From: Clavulina sp. PMI_390
Taxonomy: Eukaryota > Basidiomycota > Agaricomycetes > Cantharellales > Hydnaceae
DNA: 64,000 bases
Direction of reading: 5' to 3'
NCBI GenBank assembly: GCA_015039315.1
Contig: WIDE01000040.1
Location: 168,497 to 232,496, forward strand
In this document: positions 23,872 through 33,972 of the stretch, one piece after another
Layout: each line of letters opens with the position of its first letter
How positions within the stretch are numbered: position 1 is the stretch's first letter
Notes under the pieces: generated by a model
Databases searched by the model: none
What the model was told of the DNA's origin: nothing
What the model saw: only the letters and a program-made list of their open reading frames with translations
Program-made: the position numbers and the translations under genes

Positions 23872-25999
23872 CTAGGTAGCGAATGGGGTTAAGGTAGTAG
23901 TGAGTGTGTCTTTAAGTGTTGCAGGGCTGTGGGCTGCATCAATTGCAAGACCCAAAACCGGAAAAAAGAGCAGTCTGATTAATAAATATCGGGCGAGTGT
24001 CACCAAGCAAGGATTCAGGGATACTTACACCACGCTGGCCAGAGCAATACAACGTCGTCAACGAAATCCAAGAGTGATTCAATGTGATTGCAGTAATTGA
24101 GGGAGATCGTCGGGTTCGTATGTATCTCAAGTCGTCGCAGCTCGCGAGCAAGGACACGGATGGCGTTCATTATGTGGAGCTATGGGCTTCGTGTCAACGT
24201 AATAAACACTGAGAACAATGCGAAAACGCACTAGATTCCCGAAGTCTATCCGCACAGTCCCAGAATATCTGTGAGCCCGGGTATAATTGCATATGCCCAC
24301 AAGTGCTTCGACACAATGAAGCAACTGTTTTCTTGCCTCGGGGTCTTTTGCGGCGCGGACACTGTACAAAATAAGTCCACTTCCATACGGGGTAGTGTGT
24401 TCAAATATGTTGTTGGATTTCAAGGCGATTATTTCATGGGAAGGCGATAATCGAGGCGTCCTAGACAAGGGGGGAATTGTGAGGAGCTCGTCGTTTATCT
24501 GGGCCACTAGATCGGCATATTCATCATCACGGCCATAGTCTCCCTGCTCTGAAGAGTATGCAAATCGTCAACAACAACTTGACGGGCAAACCATGCATAA
24601 TTCATACCGCCGACAGAGGAGATGAACTTTGTGACCCTCTCAAAATTCCTGGCCATTGTGATCCTGAAGTCCGTTTGTGGCTTCCGAAGCTCCGACCCCT
24701 CCATCGAGTTCTGCCAGTAAATAATATTACAAGGCAGCCAATAAATGGAAATACTACTGAACACACCTGGCCATCTCGAGATCCAAGATACGTCTCTGGA
24801 ACGCATGCCCATAGATCATTATATGGAAAAGAGGGCGTGTAGTTGCCAATAGCGGGTAGGGTTCGGTCCAATAGATAGAGACAGTGAGCGAGTCGGATTC
24901 TGTCCATTGCCTCGGCCAAGTCCTCCGGTGGGGGGAGGATATACGTAAGCGCATGAAGATCCTCGCTTCTTGCGTTTGGATCATGTGGGAGGCCTAACCC
25001 ACACGCGAATCCAAAGCGGGTAGCAGCACCAGCAATTGCAAAACATTCATCCAAACGCCTTTCTTGAGCAAGGAAGCACCCCAGTATTATAGACGCCCAT
25101 AGAAAGTGTGTGATCCGGTCACAATACGTGAGCGACTGTTCCAGAAAGTGGCGCGTGCGTTGGAGAAAATATGGCTGGAAGGATGTCAGATCGCCTCGGC
25201 TGCTGGCGCATGCGGCAAGGTAGCACGCGTTTAGCAAGCAGGGATGGATGGAATCGGGATGAGATGGTGGAAGGGAGACACATTGCAGAAAGCGGGAGAG
25301 ATCCATCAAAAAATAGTACTGCGTGCGGTAAGGTAAGAATAAGGATATGCTGTTTTAGAGTAGTTGGTCAGCAGCAGTGAGATGGGGTGTAAGAGAAATG
25401 TCACGCACAGGTGTTGGGACGATGGCAGTGGTAATGCGTCGACTCCGGTCGAGAGTCCGAAGTTGATATGAGACTCCAGCAGATCTCGCCGGAGTGCGGG
25501 AACGCTGTCCTTTGTGGCGTCTTCGCTTATTTTAAGTGCTCCCATGAGCACGGTCGTGGTCCCTTGGGGACGCGGACGTCTATGTTTCCAGGCCGTGTCG
25601 GATGCAGTGAATGTGTGGACACTATCTCCTAAGCGCGTAGCTCGTTTCAACAGCCTGGCAGACACCAAAGAAAGATCATGGATGGACGAAAGGGTCAGTT
25701 TGTGGACCATAATCTCCAGCTCTAGAGCACGGGCTTCTAAAAGTCTTGTGGGAGAGGTTCGTTTGGCTATTTCAGCGGGATAGACACATCCTAGACGCCG
25801 GCGTTTGCAGCGAGAACAGGCGGGCTTTTCAGCATCACACTTCTATGGTTCGATTTGGGAGTCAGGCGATCATATTGACCAGGAGGGCGAACCAAAGAAA
25901 GACAACAATGTTTGGAGAAAACCAAGAAAACAATGACAAACACACCCTTTTGATGTTACGACATTGGAAACAAGCAGCGCCTTTGGCCAGCACGCTCAT
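23872..25999 (-). CDS. Zn(II)2Cys6 transcription factor, type A, copy A2
   Basis: Seven exons, 25999-25946, 25842-25409, 25349-24767, 24710-24608, 24548-24232, 24179-24029 and 23933-23872, sum to 1704 nt, giving 567 aa. The N-terminus MSVLAKGAACFQC is the same as in A1. The zinc cluster pieces are CFQCRNIKR and KCDAEKPACSRC. The Asn in RNIK replaces the Lys found in A1 and B1, in the DNA-reading helix of the cluster. The regulatory domain is intact (HPCLLNACYLAACASSRGDL, THFLWASIILGCFLAQERRL). Exon 4 is 103 nt and intron 5 has a GTGCGT donor, as in A1. No frame break was found, so it is probably functional. Confidence 0.9.
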
Positions 26000-27302
26000 G
26001 ATAAGCTCGAGTATAGCACACAGTAACGTGGAAGGAGAGAAATGCGAGTTAGCAGCTTGTGTGCGCCTGCTGTTTGCTAGGTGAAGGTCCCCCTCCCGTT
26101 GTTTCCGAGGCGTCAGATCTACGACGGTCGCTGAGTTCTGGCTTTCGGAGCCGTTAGGCCGTTGCGATGTCACAAGAGGTGCTTGGAGTCGGGCCAACAT
26201 TTTTAGCCCCAGTTGAATATTCGCAGATCACTTATATGGGCGCTCGCGGATCAAATTGGGCCGCCGGCTGTAGATACGGTCTCCATGTGGCTTCCGACTC
26301 TTTCATCCACTCCATGGCGTTTGCATCTCGTTATTTGACTCTTCTCCTCTATGACCACAAGTTTTTTTTTGGCATCTAGCTCCAGTTTGGGGTTGGGATG
26401 AGCGACCAATAAGAGAAGGATTGCATTGCACTTGGTAAACCATAAATTTACGTCGTCAACAAAAATCGAAGTCCAATTGGATGATCATTACTTCTCGCTT
26501 CAGTTTCGGCCACTACCGTTGGGTACATAGATGGAAACTGAGTCCCTTTGGGGGATTATAGGTGATAAATCCGGATATATGACATTCGTCGTTTCGAGGA
26601 GCAAGCGGTGGTTATAGGTCTGCCATTCCTAGCGAATCTGACTCGTGCCTAGAACTGAAATTGATGAATCGGGTTCTGAAGTCATGCTCATATATCTAAC
26701 GTCCGTGGCGCCGGTGTTAATGGAAGTGCTTTGTGCGAGTTCATTGTTGATTTTGGGGTACAAAATGTGGTTGATCTATTCCAACTATTCCTCAAATGGG
26801 TAATCAAGGAGGGACTGGCGTGCACCATGGAGGTCAAACAACACAACTTATAGCAAAGAATCTTATATCTAAGCCTTGATCAAAGCAATGTAATCGCCTC
26901 CGAGAGTGGGGTAATTTTGACAGAAAGTAGATCGATGCAGACAAGAAGCTGAACGCATTACGTGACGCGAGGAGACCATGCTGTAAAGTGCAAGAACATC
27001 CGCGAAGATCGCAATCCGAGTGGGTAGTGTCACTAAGAGGCGGTGGTGCATCATTAGGGCAAATTGGAAGGTCGTAGGAAGTGTGAGATGATTGGCGAGT
27101 CACACAGAGCAGGCATCTAGGCCCACAAGAGGCGGTATTTTCATAGGTACATAAAAGATAATGTACACAAATATACGCAGCTGCCACATCCAGACTGCAA
27201 ATTTGTGAACTGATACTCCCGTATCCGGACCCTTTATGCTGGGCCTTGTTTTTGTCCATTGGTATTTGGTCGGACGGCCATAATCAGATCAAGCCGCCCT
27301 TG
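26000..27302. other. intergenic with a relic of the P upstream region
   Basis: Between A2 and B2. Positions ~26960-27065 resemble 33600-33700, which lies upstream of gene P (for example ggcggtggtgcatcatta against ggcggttgtgcattcttg, and tagtgtcacta against cggtgtcacga). On the minus strand the conceptual translations also match (LLVTLPTRIAIFA and PFVTPPPRLAVFA). This is a third trace of the P segment. The rest holds nothing recognisable. Confidence 0.4.
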
Positions 27303-29483
27303 TCAAGGTATGGACAATTTGGAAGTGAGAAGAGTCAACGTAGTGTTGAGCGGGTCCTTCAGCATCGCGGGGCTATTGGCTGTATGGAGACGCGCAACAG
27401 AACCGGATCAGCGCAATTGGTTGATATTGGAACGAGCGGCAAGGAGTGGTAATTCGGAAGAGACTTACACCATGCTGGCCAGAGTAATACAACGTCATCG
27501 ACGAAATCGAGAAGTGTTTCAATGGAAGTGCAATAGCTAAGGGAGGCCTTGGGGTCTCTGCTTGTTTCCGGTTGTCGTAGTTCTTGAGTAATAACACGGA
27601 TTGCGTTCATTATATGGGACTGAAGCCGTTTATTGGCGGTTGTAGCGGATTAGAGAACGATATAAGCACATACCAGGTTCGCGAAGCCTATTTGAACTCT
27701 TCCAGAGTTTTTGTGGACACGGGCGTAACGACATATATCCACCAGTGCTTGGACACAATGAAACAACTTTCTCCTCGCTTCCAGATCCTTGCCAGCACGT
27801 AAGCTATACAGGATCAATCCAGTCCCATACGGAGTCGTGTGCTCAAAGATATTGTGCGATTTGGATACCCTTGGGTTTTCGAGAGACGTCGGCCCAGGCA
27901 CATCAGACATGGGAGGAATTGTGAGGAGTTCATTGCTCATTTGGGCAACCAGGCCATCATATTCTTCATCCACGTTGTAGTCACCCTGTTCTAGATTGAG
28001 TCCGGTTCGTCAAAAATGGATCTCGTATGAGTGATAGAAGGGGTAACACATACCGTGGACGGAGCGAACAAATCCAGTCACCTTCTCCAAAACCCTAGCC
28101 ATCGAAATTCTGAAGTCCGTTCGTGACTCGCGAGGCTCCGATACCGCTTCCCCCGTCTCAGTCGAGTCCTATGGATGGTCGGAGTTCAGGAAAATAAATT
28201 ACTGGCCAATAAATCGGGCTCACTTGGCGATCTCGATCTCCAAGAGGTGCCTCTGCCTCTGGGATGCACTCCCACTGGCTGTTATATGGAAACGAGGGTA
28301 TATAGCTGCCAAGGGGAGGTAGAGTTTGGTCCAAAAGATAGAGACAGTGCGCAAGTCGTATTCTATCCACTGTTTCACCCATATCCTCCGGCGGAGGGAG
28401 AATATAGGGGAGGGGATCAACCTCATTGCGTCCCCTAGCCTTCGGTGTGTGAGGAACACCCAAACCACACCCAAATCCAAAGCGAGTGGCAGCACCAGCA
28501 ACAGCAAAACATTCGTCCAAACGCCGCTCCTGAGCAAAGAAACACCCCAGTATTATCGACGCCCATAAAAAATGCGTGATCCGGTCACAGTACATCAACG
28601 ACTGTTCCAGGAAGTGGCGTGTGCGATGTAGAAAATATGGCTGAAAGGACGTCAGATCGCCTCGGCTGCTGGCGCATGCGGCAAGATAGCAGGCGTTTAA
28701 CAAGCAAGGATGGATGGATTCGGGATGAGATGATGGAAGAGAGACGCCATGTAGAAAACGGGGGAGATCCATCAGGAAGTAATACTGTGTGCGATATGGT
28801 AAGAACAGAGAGATACTGTCTCGAAACAGTGGATGAACGATAGTAGCACTGGCCATGAGAAGAATGTCACATACAGGTATAGTGATGGTGATAGCGGTGA
28901 TGGCTCGGATCCGACTGCCAGTTCAGAGGTGAAGTAGGACTGGGGTGTATCTTGCCGAAGTACGGAAGTAAGACCTCCCGCGTCATCTTCGTCTATTTGG
29001 ACAGGATCTATGAGCTCGTTCACAATCCCTTCAGATCGCAGATGTATTTGTGGCCAGGCCGCAGTGCCAGTAGCAGGTGTGTGAAGGCGATGAACACTCT
29101 CTCCCAGGTGTGCGACTCGTTTCAACAGTCTTGCGGACACCAAGGAGAGGTCGTGGATGGATGAAAGAGTCAGTTTCTGAATCGTGACCTCCAACTCTAG
29201 AGCGCGGGCTTCGAGGAGTGCTGTCAAGGAAGTCCGTTTGGCAATGCCAGTGGGATAGACACATCCGAGACCCCGATGTTGGCAGCGAGAACAGGTAGGC
29301 TTTTCAGCATCACACTTCTACAGGTTGTTATGGAGTCAAGCGATTGTAATTGGGAGAATAGTCGAATCAGAGACCCAGAATAGTGGATGCGCAAACAAAG
29401 CAAGAAAATAACAACAAACACACCATTTTCCATTTGCGACATTGGAAACAGGCAGCTCCTTTGGTAATCTTGGTCAGTTGCAT
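27303..29483 (-). CDS. Zn(II)2Cys6 transcription factor, type B, copy B2
   Basis: Seven exons, 29483-29424, 29317-28875, 28815-28224, 28168-28054, 27990-27674, 27619-27469 and 27379-27303, sum to 1755 nt, giving 584 aa with all joins in frame. The start is MQLTKITKGAACFQC. The upstream ATG used by B1 (MAQFI) is destroyed here, so translation must begin five codons later. The zinc cluster pieces are CFQCRKWKM and KCDAEKPTCSRC. Trp replaces Ile in RKxK, and the second half reads QHRGLGC instead of QRRRLGC. These changes may alter DNA recognition. The regulatory domain is as in B1. It is sister to B1 by exon sizes (592, 115 nt) and flanking sequence. Confidence 0.9.
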
Positions 29484-30917
29484 AGCGAACTGAGCTGAGG
29501 TACAGGATGGCGCAGGCGTGGAGAAATGCAAGTGAGCAGAACCCGTGGACTAACCACTCGTCAGGTGAAAGTACTGCTCCCGCTACTTCTGAGACATCGC
29601 GTTTCTGCGGTTGCTTGGGGCTTTCGAGTTCACTATGCCGCTGGATCACCTGACTCAGGTGCTTACGCGAGGATATTAATATCTTCGGGCTTAGTTCAGC
29701 CTTTGCAGATCAGTTCTCATCACCGCTTTCTGACCAAAATGGGTAGCCACAAGCTGCAGAATGGCTATCGTGAGTCACCGTGCCAAGACTTTTTTTTCCT
29801 TCTCACGACAAGATCCTGCGTATTGAAACAATTAGGCCCACAGCTTCATGCCATCATCCTACTCTCCCCAATTTCGCAGACATCTGGTAGCCTCCGACTT
29901 CAGTTCCATGTCGGGACGAACGCAACTTTCGAGTTCGAGACGTCTAGTAAGTGGGTGTTGTGCCGCGGAGCTTCGAAGGCAATATCGATGCGTTTTGTCC
30001 ATATAATGCATCATACAAGTCGTATTATTATCGACCAAGTTCAAGAATCTTTGAAGGTTATGACGTCAGTGCTCAATCCGTTGGCGAACCCTAGTAATGA
30101 GCAAGCACACCAGCAAAGGAGTCTTTCCTCGAGGCCAATCCACTTAATGAGCGCGCCTAGTTTTGTGGGGGGAGGGGGGGGGGATATCGAGTGGGGAATA
30201 ACAAATAAAGAAAGTGTTGTTCTAAAGGGGGTGGAGTTCAACGTCCTGGCGCATAGACGCATGTATCAACACTGTGACACGAACACACACCATGCATCCT
30301 CGCCAGTAGGAAGCTGGACGGAACAGAGTCTCCCTATGCGGTTTATAATGGTCTTCTGAGCGAGGCTGCTATATATTCACGGAGCTTCGTGGAACCAGAG
30401 CCTGCCTGTCAACACTTTGCTTTCAAGCCTTTTCTGACGATCACCTATCGTTTCAGTTGATCCAGGCCACTTTCCAGTTGAAAAGGGCCAGGAAATTTTC
30501 ACCAATATCACTTCATAGCTTCCAGTTTCTTGGGCTATCTCGCCGCTCAACGCTCCAACAACGATCGAATGTCATACTTTCAGCCACTAATATCATGATT
30601 GGGCACACTAATCCTTGGTTTCATTCATGTAAAGATTCGCACTCATTACCATATGTCCAAGAAGCTCAAGAGCGATTGGAAATTCGCAAATATCCCTGCG
30701 GCGGACCAACCTCTCCAAGACCGCCAGATATCGCGGTCATGTCCAAGTTTGCCGCGCCTAAAGTGCTGAATCATATGCCGGTGGAGCCGTCTAGACGACG
30801 ACATATATGCCTGTTCGTAGCCTCGACGTATCCCTCATCATTCACGAGACCCCCCAGTCCCCACTCTCTCCCCGCCAGCTTGCGCCGGAGCACGCACTCT
30901 CTTGATATCGTAGTGCG
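29484..30917. other. intergenic, duplicated upstream region of B2
   Basis: The first half matches the upstream region of B1 (29850-30065 against 22550-22760). A plus-strand open frame (29526-30359) crosses this shared non-coding homology and has no domain or splice logic, so it is not called. A G-rich tract lies at 30166-30182. 30360-30917 is the promoter side of hydrolase C. Confidence 0.45.
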
Positions 30918-32419
30918 ATGGTAAAACTCACCCGACTGACTTTATTAGCTGCCATCGACCAATTTCCGCTCAACGCCCAACAGTTTGAGCCTACTGAATC
31001 ACCTACCAGAGCCTCAGCAGTCATCTTAAACGCCACCGCGCTTCATTCTCGCTTTTATCAAGACTTCGGTTTGTGAGTTGCCCTCTAGTCTGTTCTCTTC
31101 TGCTTTATGTTGCCAGGCTAAGCGTTGTCGCATCTACAATTCACCATAATAAGCTGGCTTGCAGAACAAGGAATCGGAGTTATCACTATCGATTATCGTT
31201 ACACAGGGCTGTCATGGCCTAAAGATCTCATTCATCTTGTGGGGCGAAACTCGACAGTGGAGACTCGTGCTGCAGCATTCCGTCAGGTGCCAGAAGATAT
31301 CGGGCTCACAAGCCATTGGGGAGAACGTGATGCGGCCGCCGCTGTTCGCTATGCTGCTGGGCGTTGGCGAGGGGTTCCTCTCACTTTACTGGGGCATTCA
31401 CTTGGTGGAGGTAAGTATAACCCACTCCCCTTAGCATTGGCCCCAAAGATGCTCACTCGGCTACTTTGGTCAGGGTTAATCCCCTTGCTCCATAACGAGC
31501 GGCATCTGATCACTCGCTGCATCAACGTTGTTGGAGGTAATTTCCCTCGGGCTGATACAAGGCAATCAATGCTGAATTTCTGAACTTGCCCCTCGTAGGA
31601 AATCTTCATATAGGGAATTGGTTTGATCCCATCGAAGGGTGTCGTGCATTTAGGAAACTCGTCTATCCACATTTCGAGCGCGATCGCGTGTTCTATTCGA
31701 GCCGTTCATTTGGTGGTGATGATTATCCGTTCGGACCAGGGAAGGAATGGCTAGAGTCTCTGTGAGTCCGACAGCCACTTCCATAAAACGGAGCTCACTC
31801 CGACTGGGGTGCTGACGCTATCTCGCTCCTACAGCATATCTCCGCTTGGTGTGCAGCATACACCTCGGGTAGAACAACTCACTCGCGAGTTTGATAAGCC
31901 ATATCTTTATATTGGCTTTGCAGATGATGAAGTCTTTGGAAGGTGGGCTATCTCGTTTGACCGCCTCATCCAGCTTCTGATGGGTCGAGGAATGCATCTA
32001 GGCACTCGATGACCCAGCATATGGCACAACTCTCGCATTCAGACGGGCAAAAGGCATCACTCTGGATCGACCCCGCTGCACAGTCTCCGCGATGGCCGAA
32101 ATGCGCACATATCCAATCGTTTCTCCCGAGTAAGAGGTCAAAACAACCTCTCTCTGAGCTTCCCAACGGGCCGCCTCCGCTCACTCGAGCAGAGACTATT
32201 TGGAAACTCTATCGAGATTATATCATCAGTGGAGCGGTTGACACCAGTCTCGGGGAGTACCGCATTTGGAAACCAGAGGACGAGTTCGACCCGGCTGAGA
32301 AGGCGCAGTGGGTTTACAGCTTGAAAGAAAATGAACCATTGAGAAGGAAACGATATTTTGGGGGTCGACAAGCATCGTCATACTCGGATATTTCTGCCGC
32401 CGCAGTGGCCAAGCTGTGA
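30918..32419 (+). CDS. alpha/beta hydrolase family, paralogue C
   Basis: Six exons, 30918-31072, 31154-31410, 31474-31536, 31599-31761, 31835-31942 and 32002-32419, sum to 1164 nt, giving 387 aa. Key features are VITIDYRYTGLSWPKD, the nucleophile elbow GHSLGG (Ser134), ERDAAAAVRYAAGRW, SRSFGGDDYPFGPGKEWLES, GFADDE at the acid region and CAHIQSF at the histidine region. Inner exon sizes (257, 63, 163, 108 nt) equal those of paralogues D and E. In the acid motif the second Asp is kept but Trp is replaced (ADDEVFGR). The gene sits between regulator B2 and small gene P. A deleted copy sits at the same relative place after B1. Confidence 0.88.
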
Positions 32420-32861
32420 GCTAGCAAAAAGCAGCCTTTTTGGCGAGGATCCGGAACGATTCCTACTGAACTTCAGGCCTGGGGGTTCGTATGGCGATAC
32501 TCGTTCTGCAAATTAGATACCTTATTGTCGATGAGATATTTATGTATATCAATCTCTGAGCTTATCGGTTTTCACAACGTCCTCTTAACAACGATCCTGG
32601 GGCCTTCAGCGAAAACACGAGTGATAAGGATTTAAGGCGTACAAATACAGTTTATCTTGAGATGACGAAGCGATCTAGGAGTCGTAGAGTCGAATGGGAT
32701 CCCCGCAAACAAAAGAAGAAAAAAGAAGACCCTATTCAAGCGGTGTTGATACAGAGATATCAAAAGAAACCAAACTGCAGTCCGAAGGATACGTAAGACC
32801 GGAACCACATAGCGTGTACTGGGGCCTCGGAGTGTATGGCCAGCGCACCTAACGCAAAAAA

Positions 32862-32900
32862 CGGGGTCGTCCATGGCCCACCTGGCCACGGACGACCCCG
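32862..32900. other. 17 bp inverted repeat (hairpin) in the 3' region of P and hydrolase C
   Basis: The arms cggggtcgtcc (32862-32872) and ggacgaccccg (32890-32900) are perfectly complementary. After one mismatch five more pairs form (tggcc with ggcca), leaving a short loop. It lies 49 bp past the P stop on the minus strand and between two convergent genes. The broken module copy (near 23090) has a degenerate version. It may be a 3'-end structure. Confidence 0.5.
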
Positions 32901-32948
32901 ATTTCCCCGCTCGCCAACAGCGGTCCCCACTGGATACATCCCATTTAT

Positions 32949-33505
32949 TTAGCAACGCCACACGGGGCGCGCCTCACCGGCTACTCCACGAGTGCGGACC
33001 TTCATCACAAGCGCTCGCTTCGCAACCATCTCTTGCTCTGCTGCAACCCTCTTGGCTCTGCATGCTCTGCAGTTCGCATGGCCTCCTCTTCTTCGAGCAA
33101 GGCCAGAGATGACGGCTTTCACCTTGATCTCTCCAGCGACGAAGAAGCCGCTTGGGGTCTCCTTATCCTTGCCGCTGGGAGTCCCGGTGATAGAGCTGCA
33201 TCCAGAGTTCATCATGTCAGCGCGCACATCTTCATCGACAAGAGTGCTGCTGCCGCACTCGCTCACAGCTACAGCTGATAGCTTGGACTCGATCTTGAGA
33301 TTACTAGAAGAGAAGAGAGGGGTCATTATACGGTTCGGAGGGTATTTAGAATAGAGAGGTAGGAAAATGTCGAACTGAACTGAGCCCAGAGGCGACGAGG
33401 AAGAGATGATACTCACAGCTCGACGTGTCCAAGCCACGATTCGATTTGGAATCGTTTCGCCTCCGAACAGAACAGGGGGATAGGAGTGTTAACACGAGGA
33501 GACAT
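32949..33505 (-). CDS. small unrecognised gene P (intact copy)
   Basis: Two exons, 33505-33417 and 33303-32949, sum to 444 nt, giving 147 aa. The 113 nt intron has a GTGAGT donor and a CTTCTAG acceptor. The protein begins MSPRVNTPIPLFCSEAKRFQ, continues KIESKLSAVAVSECGSSTLV and DKETPSGFFVAGEIKVKA, and ends in a basic Cys-containing stretch (GGHANCRACRAKRVAAEQEM) that could bind nucleic acid or metal. No known domain is recognised. Reading through the intron would hit a different frame, so the two-exon model is preferred. A decayed copy lies at 23177-23653. Conservation of the central KETxSGFxVAGEIKVKA block between them argues that it once was, or is, coding. Confidence 0.55.
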
Positions 33506-33972
33506 TGTTGCGATAGAGGTATCACGGTGGGGTTATCAAAAGTTTGATGAGGGGAGCTGGTGGAGCGAGAATGATGAAGGATATATACAACTCTGAGAAA
33601 TCATGTTAGGTAATGTGAGACGATGTGCGAATACCGCGAGTCGAGGCGGCGGTGTCACGAAGGGGCGGTTGTGCATTCTTGCGGTGGGCTCGAAGATCGC
33701 GGATGGTGTCAGACACTGAGACAAATGTGACACCAGGGGCAATGCCAATTATGGAGCACTCTCGGAAGGCGGTGACGAAGTTTATCGAGAAATCAGTGGT
33801 ATTTTATGCAAACTCATGACTCTGAAGCTAGAAACCGATGAGGTGGAGGAAGAAAGCTGAGGATAAAGGCTGTTTATTTGTGCCGAGCCTCGGACACCAC
33901 GTTGCCAAACACGCCCACTTTTTGTGGCCCATACTTTTGTCCTTGTTCCAGGGTCTGCTCTCTTGGGTCAAC

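Noticed and set aside
29526..30359. Plus-strand open frame of 277 codons upstream of hydrolase C
   Set aside because: It overlaps non-coding homology shared by the B1 and B2 upstream regions. It has no recognisable domain, and B1's region does not keep the frame.
33838..33972. N-terminal extension of ROK1 from an upstream ATG
   Set aside because: The extra ~45 residues do not resemble the family. The ATG at 33973 gives the typical MEAFRLLSRG start.
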